64,000 bases of DNA. Source: Rhizobium sp. FKY42 (lineage in GTDB: Bacteria; Pseudomonadota; Alphaproteobacteria; Rhizobiales; Rhizobiaceae). The DNA lies in assembly GCF_005222835.1 (NCBI RefSeq), contig NZ_STGA01000015.1, positions 1 to 64,000 of the forward strand, written 5' to 3'. How positions within the stretch are numbered: the first letter of the stretch is position 1; the number at the start of each line of letters is the position of its first letter. The position numbers and the translations under genes were made by a program. Shown one piece after another: positions 46,673 to 55,950 of this stretch. The notes below the pieces were generated by a model. The model had not been told where the DNA came from. It saw only the letters and a program-made list of their open reading frames with translations, and searched no databases.

Positions 46673-47875
46673 CTATCCCTTGGTAAGCAATCGCTCACTG
46701 AGAAGTAATTGCTGTTCCAGGAGTTGCATTTGCCAGCGCTTGTTCACCTGTCCAATGCGTTTTTGAATGACGATACGACTATCGATAAGCTCATCGAACA
46801 CGCGTTTAAGTTCATCAAGTTCGAAGGTCTCGATCTGAAAGCAGTATCTCTGCTGGTCGAACTCTTCCATCAGATCATCGTTCTTTCTCGCATAACCAAT
46901 TGAAATAGTTGGTCTATTCAATTTCAATGAACTCACCAGATTATGGTAGCGCGAGACAACTGCCAGATCGACCGTGCTGAGCTGAGACATAACAGTGTGG
47001 AGGGAACCAATCGTGCCCATTTCCATCCGGCTAACGCTCTCATCGCTGACCGCAGACACGACCCGCTTCATAACATCCTGCAATGCAGCCTGATCCGCGA
47101 TATCTCCGGTGACGAGGGTAATGTGCAATCCCTTGGCCAAGAGCCAAATGACGAAGGTGGAAATTTTACCGACGTAGTCTTCATAAATATCCTCTGATCG
47201 AGGCTCGTTGACGCGCCATCCGCGGTAATGCATCACCCCAACCGCAACCGATAACCGGTCTGATACAGTCGGTTTGATTGAAGGCTTTGGAGTCGGAAGC
47301 GTGAAGGCTATATCCGGGTAACGGCGATCTGTTGATACATCGACACCAAGCGTTCGCATGAATTCAAGCGAATAGTCATCGCGATAGGATCGATACGAAG
47401 CCATGAGAGCGGCGGAGCGAAGGAACCAGCGGCTCAGCGTGCCATTGATTGGACCAGCGCCAATGCTGACAAAGGCAATTTTGGTTCGGCAGAGCTTGGC
47501 GGTAACGCACCAGCAAAACAAGACAAAGGGCCAACCAAAGGCCTTCTCCTGAAAGTCATCGAGTATGCCGGTGCCTGGAATAATCATGAGATCGAAGCCG
47601 TTTAGTTGTGCCATAGATAGAAAGAATAAAGACAGTCGGCCCGGCAGCCGAAGCATCAACTTGTCAAGGTTTCTGGCCCAGCGGGAGGAGTTCGGCGAGC
47701 CTCCAATACCCACGGCCTTGATGTTGTAAAGTTTTGCGATCAGATCCGGATTGGAGCAAATGCAGACTAACTCTGCATCAGGTCGACATCTGCGCAAATA
47801 TATCAACATTGCCTCGAGTGATCCGTCGTTGCCGGAATTGCCAGAGCCGAACTGTCCGAGCAGACTTATTTTCAT
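46673..47875 (-). CDS. Polysaccharide pyruvyl transferase family protein
   Basis: A 400-residue CsaB/WcaK-type protein that transfers pyruvate as a ketal to sugars. The start MKISLLGQFGSGNSGNDGSLEAM is characteristic, with IPGTGILDDF and SRYHNLVSSLKLNRP later (the last is the nucleotide-site HNL.. motif). ATG 47875 is chosen by family start; the frame extends to 47920. Divergent from the GT4 gene at 48115. It predicts an acidic, pyruvylated polymer. Confidence 0.88.
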   Translation of the reverse strand: MKISLLGQFGSGNSGNDGSLEAMLIYLRRCRPDAELVCICSNPDLIAKLYNIKAVGIGGSPNSSRWARNLDKLMLRLPGRLSLFFLSMAQLNGFDLMIIPGTGILDDFQEKAFGWPFVLFCWCVTAKLCRTKIAFVSIGAGPINGTLSRWFLRSAALMASYRSYRDDYSLEFMRTLGVDVSTDRRYPDIAFTLPTPKPSIKPTVSDRLSVAVGVMHYRGWRVNEPRSEDIYEDYVGKISTFVIWLLAKGLHITLVTGDIADQAALQDVMKRVVSAVSDESVSRMEMGTIGSLHTVMSQLSTVDLAVVSRYHNLVSSLKLNRPTISIGYARKNDDLMEEFDQQRYCFQIETFELDELKRVFDELIDSRIVIQKRIGQVNKRWQMQLLEQQLLLSERLLTKG

Positions 47876-48114
47876 CGGATATCCTGACCGTGAGCCGCGC
47901 CGACCGCGCTCCTCACTCATATCAAACGCGCATCACACGACCATCGCGCCTTATGGCGCTTTTGTTACCTCGTCCGGCAGCAAATCAGCCCTGGCATCCA
48001 CCGAAGGATGCATGCCGCCACCCATGTTTGCAGCTATCCTGGGGTTCTTCAGCTTTTAGTATTCAGTGCAATCGTTCGTGCGCGCCGCGATCACTCCGGA
48101 AGAGGTTTTGACCG

Positions 48115-49314
48115 ATGAAACTTGCCTATTTCGTTCTTCCGCATGTCGGCGGCACCTTTTCCGTCTTCAAAAGCCTCCGCGCCGGACTTGCGCCCTATGG
48201 TCATGAGGTTCGATGGTTCGGTGCATGTGAAGAAGGATACGAAATACCGGTGACGATGCAGGATGAGGTACCGACTGGCGATCTGCTGACGTTACCCGTG
48301 GGGCTGGGCGAGAGAGCTTGCGCCGTTAGAATGGTGGATGCAATCAGGACACACAATTTCGACGGCGTCATCATCAATGTTCTCGGCGACCGGCTACAGA
48401 CCAATATTGCGCGATATTTGCCCGAACATATCCTTCGCATCATGGTCGTTCACAACATAACGCCTGGAACTTATGCCGCAGCAAGGTCGATACGGGACTA
48501 TACGCATACGACAATCGGAGTGTCGGAGCGCTGTCGAATGGATCTTGTCGAACGATACGGCTTTCCTGCAGGAAACACGCATGTCATCGAGAATGCGGTG
48601 GATACGGAGGCGTTCAAGGAGCGCGTCCCGGACCGGGAAAAGAACCCATCCGAATTGCGCGTCTTGTATGTGGGAAGAATTGAGGATGCGTCAAAAGGCG
48701 TCCTGTGGCTTAGGGAAATTCTCGATGCGTTGCCAACAAAAATCAAGTTGACCATCGTTGGCAATGGTCCCGACATGGCCAAGCTTAAACGGCGGCTGTC
48801 GGGATACTGGAAGCAGGTAGACTATCTTGGTGCGGTCTCGCCATTGCAGATTCCGACCATCATGGCCAATCATGACGTGCTCATCATGCCGTCGCGCTAT
48901 GAAGGTTTGCCCATGACCCTGATCGAAGCGATGGCGGCAGGATGCGTCCCAGTCGTTTCCCGTATCAGAGGCGTTACCGATACAGTAGTCGACCATGAAA
49001 CGACAGGCTTTCTATTCCCGGTAGGCAACTACACGGCTGCGGCCTCCGCGATCGCCATGCTTGACGGCAACAGGGATATGCTGGACCGCATATCGCTCTG
49101 CGCTCGAAGGATTGTTCCTGAACGTTTCGGTATCGAGACCATGGCCAGGCGATATCACGAGATAATAAGTACGGCTGCAGCAGAAAGAGGGGGCGTGACG
49201 CCACCGCTTGACATAGACAGTTGGACCATACCTGCGGGGCTGCGTCCCGGTTTGCGAACCTATGTGCCGCTACCGCTCAAGAACTGGCTTCGCGTTGTCC
49301 GCGAAAGACTTTAA
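48115..49314 (+). CDS. GT4 family glycosyltransferase
   Basis: A 399-residue GT-B enzyme. The donor domain shows LYVGRIEDASKGVLWL, VGNGPDMAKL and PSRYEGLPMTLIEAMAAGCVPV with the EX7E pattern. AGAGGTTTTGACC precedes the ATG. The 239-base gap to the divergent pyruvyl transferase start holds the likely promoters. It is followed after three bases by the DUF4038 gene, so the two are one transcript. Confidence 0.93.
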   Translation: MKLAYFVLPHVGGTFSVFKSLRAGLAPYGHEVRWFGACEEGYEIPVTMQDEVPTGDLLTLPVGLGERACAVRMVDAIRTHNFDGVIINVLGDRLQTNIARYLPEHILRIMVVHNITPGTYAAARSIRDYTHTTIGVSERCRMDLVERYGFPAGNTHVIENAVDTEAFKERVPDREKNPSELRVLYVGRIEDASKGVLWLREILDALPTKIKLTIVGNGPDMAKLKRRLSGYWKQVDYLGAVSPLQIPTIMANHDVLIMPSRYEGLPMTLIEAMAAGCVPVVSRIRGVTDTVVDHETTGFLFPVGNYTAAASAIAMLDGNRDMLDRISLCARRIVPERFGIETMARRYHEIISTAAAERGGVTPPLDIDSWTIPAGLRPGLRTYVPLPLKNWLRVVRERL

Positions 49315-49317
49315 CCG

Positions 49318-50706
49318 ATGCCGATTGTATCGATCGGATCCTACCAGCATCCGAGGCTTCTTCTGATGAGATGCCACTGCGGCATTGTCTGTTTGGCCTC
49401 TATCGTGTGGCTGCTGTCGATCTTTCCATCCATGGCTCAGGATGCCGTTTTCCCATTGTCCATGCCACCTCAGGGCAGCTATCTCCAAGATAGCCGGGGC
49501 CACCCGTTCCTGCTCATAGGAGACAGCGCATGGTCGATGATCGCCGACCTGTCTCTTGAAGATGCCGAGCATTACCTCGACACGCGAAAGCGTCAGGGTT
49601 TCAATACTATCCTTGTCTCGCTCCTCGAACACAAATTCGCAAGGAATGCGCCCGCCAACCACTATGGAGAGGTTCCGTTCAATGGCATGGCTTTCGCCCA
49701 GCCAAACGATGCTTACTTCGATCGTGCTGCACGTTTCATCGAAGCGGCTGCACGTCAAGACATGTTGGTCCTTCTCTGCCCCGCATATCTGGGGGCCAAT
49801 GGAGGGTCAGAAGGTTGGTACGAGGAGATGGTTGCTGCGGGAACCGACAGGCTCAGTGCCTATGGACAATATGTCGGGGCGCGTCTCGGAAAATTCCCAA
49901 ACCTGATCTGGGTACAGGGCGGAGATTACGATCCTCCGGACAGGACCCTCGTGAATGCGGTGGCCAAGGGTATCGCAAGTGTCGCTCCGGGTGCCGTTCA
50001 AACCGTTCATGCCAATAGGGATACGACCACCCATGCGTACTGGCAGGCGGCAAGCTGGCTGGATATCGATACCGTCTATACCTATGGCGATGCGGCAGGC
50101 TCCACGATTGCACGATACCGGGCCGGACCGCACCGGCCGTTTTTCCTCATCGAGGCTAAGTATGAGGGAGAAAATGGCGCAGATGAAAGCGATATACGGC
50201 TTGCAGCTTATGGTGCGCTTCTCTCAGGTGCGGGCGGCCAGATATTTGGAAACAATCCCGTATGGCATTTCTCCGGCAAGGGCATTTTCCATTCGTCCGT
50301 AACTTGGAAGCAAGCTCTTTACAGCGAGGGAGCGCGCAGCATCAGCATCCTTGCCGGCCTATTCAAACAGCTTGAATGGTGGAAGCTGCAGCCAGATCAG
50401 GGGGTCTTGGTGAAAGCCACAACGGGAGCAAAAGGCGCGATTTTTGCCGCACGCGATATAGATGGAAGGTTTGCCGTTATTTATGCCCGCGGCATCGACA
50501 GAGTTACGCTTGATCTCAGTTTACTCCCGGATGGAACAAAACGATTACTGTGGATCGATCCCTCCAACGGTTCTTCCCTATCTGAATTTGAACACCTTGA
50601 TGGATCCTCAACTCCGACAGTAGGCACCCCCCATCAGTCAAACGGTTCCGGCTTTCACGATTGGATCGGCATATTCACAAATGCTGAGGCGTCTGGCTTC
50701 GAATAG
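49318..50706 (+). CDS. Secreted DUF4038 glycoside hydrolase
   Basis: A 462-residue protein with a signal peptide starting at an internal Met (49366: IVCLASIVWLLSIFPSMAQ, cleavage after Ala-Gln region), preceded by 16 residues of uncertain use. A (beta/alpha)8 DUF4038 domain (GDSAWSMIADLSLEDAEHYL, NLIWVQGGDYDP, FLIEAKYEGE) is followed by a beta-rich putative collagen-binding-like domain. The domain is known from apiosidase-like and related glycosidases. In this cluster it probably trims or releases the polymer in the periplasm. Confidence 0.85.
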   Translation: MPIVSIGSYQHPRLLLMRCHCGIVCLASIVWLLSIFPSMAQDAVFPLSMPPQGSYLQDSRGHPFLLIGDSAWSMIADLSLEDAEHYLDTRKRQGFNTILVSLLEHKFARNAPANHYGEVPFNGMAFAQPNDAYFDRAARFIEAAARQDMLVLLCPAYLGANGGSEGWYEEMVAAGTDRLSAYGQYVGARLGKFPNLIWVQGGDYDPPDRTLVNAVAKGIASVAPGAVQTVHANRDTTTHAYWQAASWLDIDTVYTYGDAAGSTIARYRAGPHRPFFLIEAKYEGENGADESDIRLAAYGALLSGAGGQIFGNNPVWHFSGKGIFHSSVTWKQALYSEGARSISILAGLFKQLEWWKLQPDQGVLVKATTGAKGAIFAARDIDGRFAVIYARGIDRVTLDLSLLPDGTKRLLWIDPSNGSSLSEFEHLDGSSTPTVGTPHQSNGSGFHDWIGIFTNAEASGFE

Positions 50707-51062
50707 GCAAACTACAAAACTGTGACGCGTCAGATCATTTCTAACTCAATTGATGCACATCCTACCGCTTTTGGATTCCCGGTCGCCATAGGTTGAAGGC
50801 GGGCGGCCTCTAATCTCCACTCCCTGATCCGATGGTGGAGGACCAACACTCATTGGTGCTCATACCCATCAGCATAGAGGTCTCATAGGATCTGGTTGAG
50901 AGTTGCGATCGGCTCTGGGTCACCACCATCACTCTAAGAACTGAGCCTCTGCCTGCGCAGCACGAACGGCTTTCGACTATTCAATGCGGAAGGAAAAAGG
51001 CAGAGCCTCGCTACCTCCCTCCTCTCCCGCCCAATGCCCGAATTGAGAAAAGGAGGACAGTT
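50707..51062. other. Intergenic region with distant inverted repeat
   Basis: A 356-base gap before the WecA-like gene. It contains a 12-base inverted repeat with two mismatches (GAGCCTCTGCCT at 50943-50954 and its near complement at 50998-51009), which could form a leader hairpin of ~67 bases. No coding signature seen. Promoter for the following operon is expected here. Confidence 0.4.
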
Positions 51063-52214
51063 ATGCCTGCATTGTTCATCAATACCATTGTGACATTTGT
51101 CCTGAGCGTAGCACTTGTTTTGATTCTCCGTCGTCTGGTTGTCGCCATCCAGCTTGTCGATCTGCCCGATTCCAAGAGGAAGCGGCATAGCGGCGCTGTT
51201 CCTCTATGCGGTGGCATTGCCATATTCGCGGCATTCGCCATCGTTTCCGTGGCGACTGTGCAGACGGACACATTGGGCTTCAGCTTCTGGTTTTCACTGA
51301 TGGTCATTCTCCTGATGGGAGTCATCGATGATCGCCGTCCACTTCCTGTTGCTGTACGGTTCGTGATGCAGCTGGTCATGGCCGTTGCACTCGTGAGCAG
51401 CACGAATATCGGCTCACTTTCCATCGGAGCGTTGTTTTTCCAAAATCCCCATATCTTTCTTCCGTTGTTCCTGTTTGTCGGTGTTCTGTTCGTCACCGGC
51501 CTCCTGAACGCCTGGAACATGCTTGACGGGGTCGACGGACTTGCCGGCGGAACTGCACTCGTTGCATTGATCTGGCTGATGTTGATCGCGAATTTGGCGG
51601 GAATGACGCGGCTCGTAGCGCCGCTGGAGACGCTGGCGGCGTGCCTGTGCGCATTCCTTGTTTTCAATATGCGCAGCCCATGGCAGGTGCGTGCAAGCGT
51701 GTTTTTAGGCGATGCCGGAAGTACCGCTCTGGGCGCGACGATTGGCTACATCATTCTGCTTCTGGCCACAGGGAGCATGGCAGTTGCATTCCCGGCTCTG
51801 ATATGGGTGGTGATCCTCCCGGTCGCGGATACCATGAGTTTGATCGTCCGCCGCCTTATGGCCGGTCGCAGCCCGATGTCTGCCGATCGCTGGCACATTC
51901 ATCATCTCTTGATGGATTATGGCCTGAGCGCCACCGCAACAACAAATGCTCTTATGATCGTCTCCGCCATTTGCGGGGCCATCGGCTATTTCGGAATTCG
52001 CGCAAATATCGCGAGCGAGCTGATGGCAATAGGTCTTGTCGTTCCAATTGGTCTGCACACTCTTTTGGTCTTGGCGGCGGACGGCAATCTATCGAAACTC
52101 GGGGTGCACAAGGGCGCTTTTCGCCCTTTGGCCGATCATCGCAGTGACAAACAATCCACTTCAGAGGCGATCTTGTCGCCACGCGTCACCATTCCACCTC
52201 TGGCCGGAGAATGA
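51063..52214 (+). CDS. WecA/MraY-like polyprenyl-phosphate sugar-1-phosphate transferase
   Basis: A 383-residue membrane protein with ~11 helices that starts the repeat unit by transferring a (likely HexNAc) sugar-1-phosphate to undecaprenyl phosphate. Motifs include PDSKRKRHSGAVPLCGG, the Asp pair in GVIDDRRPL, NAWNMLDGVDGLAGG, FLGDAGS and WHIHHLL (the HxHH of WecA). AAGGAGG precedes the ATG. It heads an operon with the YdcF-like, Wzy-like and acetyltransferase genes (gaps of 4 bases or overlaps). Confidence 0.93.
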   Translation: MPALFINTIVTFVLSVALVLILRRLVVAIQLVDLPDSKRKRHSGAVPLCGGIAIFAAFAIVSVATVQTDTLGFSFWFSLMVILLMGVIDDRRPLPVAVRFVMQLVMAVALVSSTNIGSLSIGALFFQNPHIFLPLFLFVGVLFVTGLLNAWNMLDGVDGLAGGTALVALIWLMLIANLAGMTRLVAPLETLAACLCAFLVFNMRSPWQVRASVFLGDAGSTALGATIGYIILLLATGSMAVAFPALIWVVILPVADTMSLIVRRLMAGRSPMSADRWHIHHLLMDYGLSATATTNALMIVSAICGAIGYFGIRANIASELMAIGLVVPIGLHTLLVLAADGNLSKLGVHKGAFRPLADHRSDKQSTSEAILSPRVTIPPLAGE

Positions 52215-52218
52215 GGCG

Positions 52219-52929
52219 ATGGACAAGCGAGAACCTTTGGGACACCGCGGCATCGGAACCGAAAGCGTGAAAAGACGATCCGGACCATCGAGACTGAACC
52301 GTAGCTTACGGCTGGCGGGCAGTACGCTTCTTTATCTGGCAGTCACCGCCATCGCTTGCACGGGTTTATACGGTTTAGCGTTGGTTTCTGCCGAGACGTT
52401 TCTGGTGGAGCGGGATGAGCCGATTGATGCCGACATAATCGTAGTGCTCGGCGGGGACGGCCCGCCGCGCGTTGAGCAGGCCGCAGCTCTGTGGCACCAC
52501 GGAAAGGCGGCGTTCGTTCTTGTGACAGGGTATAACGAGTGCGAGTATCTGCGGCAGGCATTGGTTGCGGCAGGCGTCGAGACGCGGGCGATCGTCACAG
52601 AATGCCGCTCAAAGACGACATGGGATAATGCAACGCTATCGCAGCCAATCCTGGACGACCTCAGGGTCAACCGCGCAATCCTCGTCACCAGTTGGTATCA
52701 TTCCAAGCGGGCAGTGAAACGGTTCCGCTCCGTCATTCCGTCCATTCAGTGGGTCTCAGTGCCAGCGGAGACTACGAAACCTTACTGGGTTCTGGCCCTT
52801 GACGTCGATGGACCACAAATCTTCAAGGAATATGTAAAGTCAATTGCCTACGATCTGCGCACCAGCCTTTTCGGAGTGGGTGCAGCGTTGCCGCGCAAAG
52901 CAGCAGCCAAGACAAGCAGGCTGCCATGA
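52219..52929 (+). CDS. YdcF/ElyC-like DUF218 protein
   Basis: A 236-residue protein with one N-terminal membrane helix (LAGSTLLYLAVTAIACTGLYG) and a DUF218 domain (DADIIVVLGGDG, TTWDNA and VTSWYHSKRAVKRFR). Such proteins have roles in envelope polymer biogenesis in several bacteria. ATG 52219 is four bases after the preceding stop, and its own stop overlaps the Wzy start (ATGA). Confidence 0.85.
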   Translation: MDKREPLGHRGIGTESVKRRSGPSRLNRSLRLAGSTLLYLAVTAIACTGLYGLALVSAETFLVERDEPIDADIIVVLGGDGPPRVEQAAALWHHGKAAFVLVTGYNECEYLRQALVAAGVETRAIVTECRSKTTWDNATLSQPILDDLRVNRAILVTSWYHSKRAVKRFRSVIPSIQWVSVPAETTKPYWVLALDVDGPQIFKEYVKSIAYDLRTSLFGVGAALPRKAAAKTSRLP

Positions 52930-54203
52930 ACACTTTTCTGGCGATCTGCCTTCTGCTGACGACCCTGTTACTGCTGGGATGGGGAATGCTGCGGCAGGAG
53001 AGAATCTACGAATTTCCTTTTTTGACGGGCGTCATCACGTTCAGCTTCATCTTGCCACAGGCACCGGGCCTGGCATCGGAAAGCTTTCTACCCGCCGGAG
53101 CCTTTGCCAGAACGATAGTGTTCATGATGCTCTGCCTTTTCATGTGCTGGTGGGGATGGAACAGCAAAGCAAAACCGATATCTTTCTTTCGCATCGATTT
53201 CGACGAGGGTCGCTTGTTACTGGTGGCCGCCCTTCTTTCCGTTGCCGGGGCCTATTTCTACTACGAGCTAAGTAGGTTGCCCGGTGAACTGACTATTGCT
53301 GTCCAGATGACCGGTGTTCCGGTTGTGTATATCTTCTTTTCGCGCCTGCTCAGCTACGGGCTGGCGATTTCAGTGCTATGCATAGCCCGCCGCTTCTCCT
53401 GGTGGGCCATCGCCATCGTCACCTTCGACCTCGTCTTTTATCTTGATCGCATCATCGTCACAGGCAAGCGCGCGGAAGCTATCGAACTAATCATAATTTT
53501 TGCGCTCTCCTGCTGGTTCTATCGCCGCAAGGCCATTCCGCGCCTGCTGGTTCTCGCTGCCGTTCTGCTTGGCACGCTTTCCATGAACAGTATGGGCGAC
53601 TACCGCGCCATCACCAAGGCCAACGCCGCCCCCTTGTGGGAGGAGATCCGGCAAATCGATTTCCTCGGAAATCTTTCCAAGGTACTGACTGATGGCGGAG
53701 ACGAGATGCGTAATGCCATCTTCAGGATGCAAAATACCGCGACGACGCTACAATTCGATTTCGGCAAGTTTCATTGGAACCGGCTTGTCTTCAACTTCGT
53801 CCCGGCACAATTGGTCGGCGCGGATATAAAGCAATCCTTCATGCTTCCCGTTCCCAGCATGCCACGGGACTACGACCCGATTATCGGGACGACTGAAACC
53901 GGTATGGCAGACGCCTTTCAGTCATTCTGGTATTTCGGTGCGCTGAAATTCTATCTTCTGGCCTATCTTGTGCGGCGTATCTGGGTCACGGCGAACCAGG
54001 GAGAGTTTGCCGCACAATTCACTTATGTGCTCTCGATCATCCCCGCAATGCATGCAATCTCGCATCAGACCGATTGGGTGCTGATGGTATGGGTGCACAT
54101 GCTGATGTTTGCGGCTCCGGCCCTGCTGCTGGCGGTCATCCCGGCGGAAGCAGGCAACCGGCGTCAGACAACTGCTCTCGATCCTGCGACAGGTGGCTAT
54201 TAA
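52926..54203 (+). CDS. Wzy-like polysaccharide polymerase (O-antigen polymerase type)
   Basis: A 425-residue membrane protein with about ten or more helices and a large periplasmic loop (~230-350), a layout of Wzy polymerases. No sequence motif is strongly conserved, so the call depends on topology and context: it is between the YdcF-like gene and the acetyltransferase gene, with overlaps at both ends (ATGA and TAATG). It would polymerise repeat units after flipping. Confidence 0.78.
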   Translation: MNTFLAICLLLTTLLLLGWGMLRQERIYEFPFLTGVITFSFILPQAPGLASESFLPAGAFARTIVFMMLCLFMCWWGWNSKAKPISFFRIDFDEGRLLLVAALLSVAGAYFYYELSRLPGELTIAVQMTGVPVVYIFFSRLLSYGLAISVLCIARRFSWWAIAIVTFDLVFYLDRIIVTGKRAEAIELIIIFALSCWFYRRKAIPRLLVLAAVLLGTLSMNSMGDYRAITKANAAPLWEEIRQIDFLGNLSKVLTDGGDEMRNAIFRMQNTATTLQFDFGKFHWNRLVFNFVPAQLVGADIKQSFMLPVPSMPRDYDPIIGTTETGMADAFQSFWYFGALKFYLLAYLVRRIWVTANQGEFAAQFTYVLSIIPAMHAISHQTDWVLMVWVHMLMFAAPALLLAVIPAEAGNRRQTTALDPATGGY

Positions 54204-54811
54204 TGCTCTCACGTTACAAAGATCCCGCCTTCAGCCATTCCACCACCACGCTGCCCCGTTTTGGCGGACCTACATTTGCGCTGAGATTTCGCCTGAAGCG
54301 CTTGATCTGGATGGTAACCTGGAAGCTGTTTGCGGTCTGGACGCCACCATTCTTCAGGCCTTGGCGCAATTATCTTCTGCGACTGTTCGGCGCCGATATC
54401 CATTCGACTGCCATGGTGCATGCAAAGGCCGTCATCTGGTGGCCGGGCCATCTCGTCATGCAGCGCTATTCATCGATCGGGCCAGGCGTGATCTGTTATT
54501 GCGTCGATACGGTTACTATTGCCGAATTCGCGACCGTCTCTCAACGGGCGCATCTGTGTACCGGCTCGCACGATGTCCAGGATAGCGCCTTTCCGTTATT
54601 GACCAAGCCGATTGAAATTGCCGCCAACGCCTGGGTCGCGGCGGAGGCCTTCGTCGGGCCGGGCGTCGTTGTGGGAGAAGGAGCGGTGCTCGGCGCGCGA
54701 GGCGTAACTGCCAAGTCTCTGAGGCCATGGACGATATACGTGGGGAACCCTGCCAAACCGGTAGGTCGCCGCCGCGAGGAGGCCGCAGCCTCCTATGCGC
54801 TGAGGCGGTAG
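54203..54811 (+). CDS. WcaF-like acetyltransferase (left-handed beta-helix)
   Basis: A 202-residue hexapeptide-repeat acetyltransferase. Repeats such as IHSTAMVHAKAVIWW, IGPGVICYCVDTVTIA and VGPGVVVGEGAVLGARG are visible, and HDVQDSAF fits the WcaF/colanic acid type, with the substrate loop HLCTGSHD. It likely O-acetylates a sugar of the polymer. The ATG overlaps the upstream TAA. Its 3' end overlaps the convergent GT4 gene by 19 bases. Confidence 0.92.
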   Translation: MLSRYKDPAFSHSTTTLPRFGGPTFALRFRLKRLIWMVTWKLFAVWTPPFFRPWRNYLLRLFGADIHSTAMVHAKAVIWWPGHLVMQRYSSIGPGVICYCVDTVTIAEFATVSQRAHLCTGSHDVQDSAFPLLTKPIEIAANAWVAAEAFVGPGVVVGEGAVLGARGVTAKSLRPWTIYVGNPAKPVGRRREEAAASYALRR

Positions 54812-55950
54812 CCTCGAAGCGTGGCATCGGCAATGGCGGGCCAGGTGTAGTTTTCCAGGATGAGCCTGCGGCCATTGCTGCCCATCGATTTGGCCTGCAT
54901 CGCGTTGTTCAGCATAACTGCCAGCGCCTTTGCCACTTCGGCAGGTTCCAGGGAAACAATGAGGCCTGCATTGGCAGAACCAACTTCAGGGAAATGGCGC
55001 TGGTCCGTGATCACAACCGGCGTGCCGCAAGCAAGCGCTTCGGTTATCGCCATGCTGAAACCTTCCTGTCGGCTCGGCAGGCAAAAGCAATTCGCATCCA
55101 CCATCGCCCTGATCTTCATCTCGCCATAGATCGGCCCGACCAGATGAACCCGATGATCGATATCCAGCTTCTCTATCAGATCCATGATGTCACCTTCCGC
55201 CCCGCCATCTGGACCGGCTATCACCAGATCAATGTTGGGAAAGGAGTCACAGATTGCAGCAAAAGCCATGGCCAGAATATCCGGCCCCTTCTTGATGTGC
55301 AGACGGGACAGAAACAAAATGTAGCCCCGCTCAGGAGGAAGGCACATCGCCTTCTTGAAAAGACCTTCTTCGGGCAGAGGGTCGAACTCCTCCTTGAACA
55401 CTCCATTTGGAATGACAAGTCTTGCAGAACGCAAACCCATCGGCTGAATTGCATTAACTTCGTCTATATTCAGGAGATGCAGGAACGCTGCCTCGTTCAG
55501 CATCTTTCTGTGGCAAAGGCGCAAGGCCAGCCACTTTTTCCAGGATTTCTGCTGCAAGCTCCAGTGATCGAGCATGCCCGCAGGGCAGACACAATAGGAA
55601 ATTCCCTTGGCCTTCGCCAACTTCGATCCATAGACCAGGATCGGCTCCCACACACCATGGATGTGGAGGAAAGACGCTCCCTCCAGCACCTGACGCAGGA
55701 CCCGCTGACCTTCAATACACAAAAGCCTTTCGATCCTGCCCGGGTCAGGCAGCACATGAAACTGTATTGAGGAAAAGTTGGGAATACCCAGCCCGATCTC
55801 CCGAACCTGCCTTTGCACGGCGGGACTGCCATAGCTGACAATATGAACCTGAAGGCCAAGACCGCACTGGGCAGCCGCAATACGCATTGCAACGGCCTGC
55901 AGTCCACCATACTTGGGATCGATGGAGGCGATGATATGGACAATCTTCAT
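54793..55950 (-). CDS. GT4 family glycosyltransferase
   Basis: A 385-residue GT-B enzyme beginning MKIVHIIASIDPKYGG. The donor domain shows ILFLSRLHIKKGPDIL, IAGPDGGAEGD and PSRQEGFSMAITEALACGTPVV. Its start overlaps the stop of the gene upstream by one base (TGATG). Third gene in a minus-strand set of three GT4 genes, convergent with the acetyltransferase gene. Confidence 0.93.
   Translation of the reverse strand: MKIVHIIASIDPKYGGLQAVAMRIAAAQCGLGLQVHIVSYGSPAVQRQVREIGLGIPNFSSIQFHVLPDPGRIERLLCIEGQRVLRQVLEGASFLHIHGVWEPILVYGSKLAKAKGISYCVCPAGMLDHWSLQQKSWKKWLALRLCHRKMLNEAAFLHLLNIDEVNAIQPMGLRSARLVIPNGVFKEEFDPLPEEGLFKKAMCLPPERGYILFLSRLHIKKGPDILAMAFAAICDSFPNIDLVIAGPDGGAEGDIMDLIEKLDIDHRVHLVGPIYGEMKIRAMVDANCFCLPSRQEGFSMAITEALACGTPVVITDQRHFPEVGSANAGLIVSLEPAEVAKALAVMLNNAMQAKSMGSNGRRLILENYTWPAIADATLRGYRLSA

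Noticed and set aside
50745-50765. TTGATGCACATCC as an FNR/FixK box before the WecA-like gene
   Set aside because: Only three of five bases of the second half site fit and it is ~310 bases from the start codon.
54727-55770. 347-codon plus-strand frame opposite the GT4 gene at 54793-55950
   Set aside because: It is antisense to a clear GT4 gene with all family motifs, has no ribosome site and no family signature. Shadow frame of a GC-rich gene.
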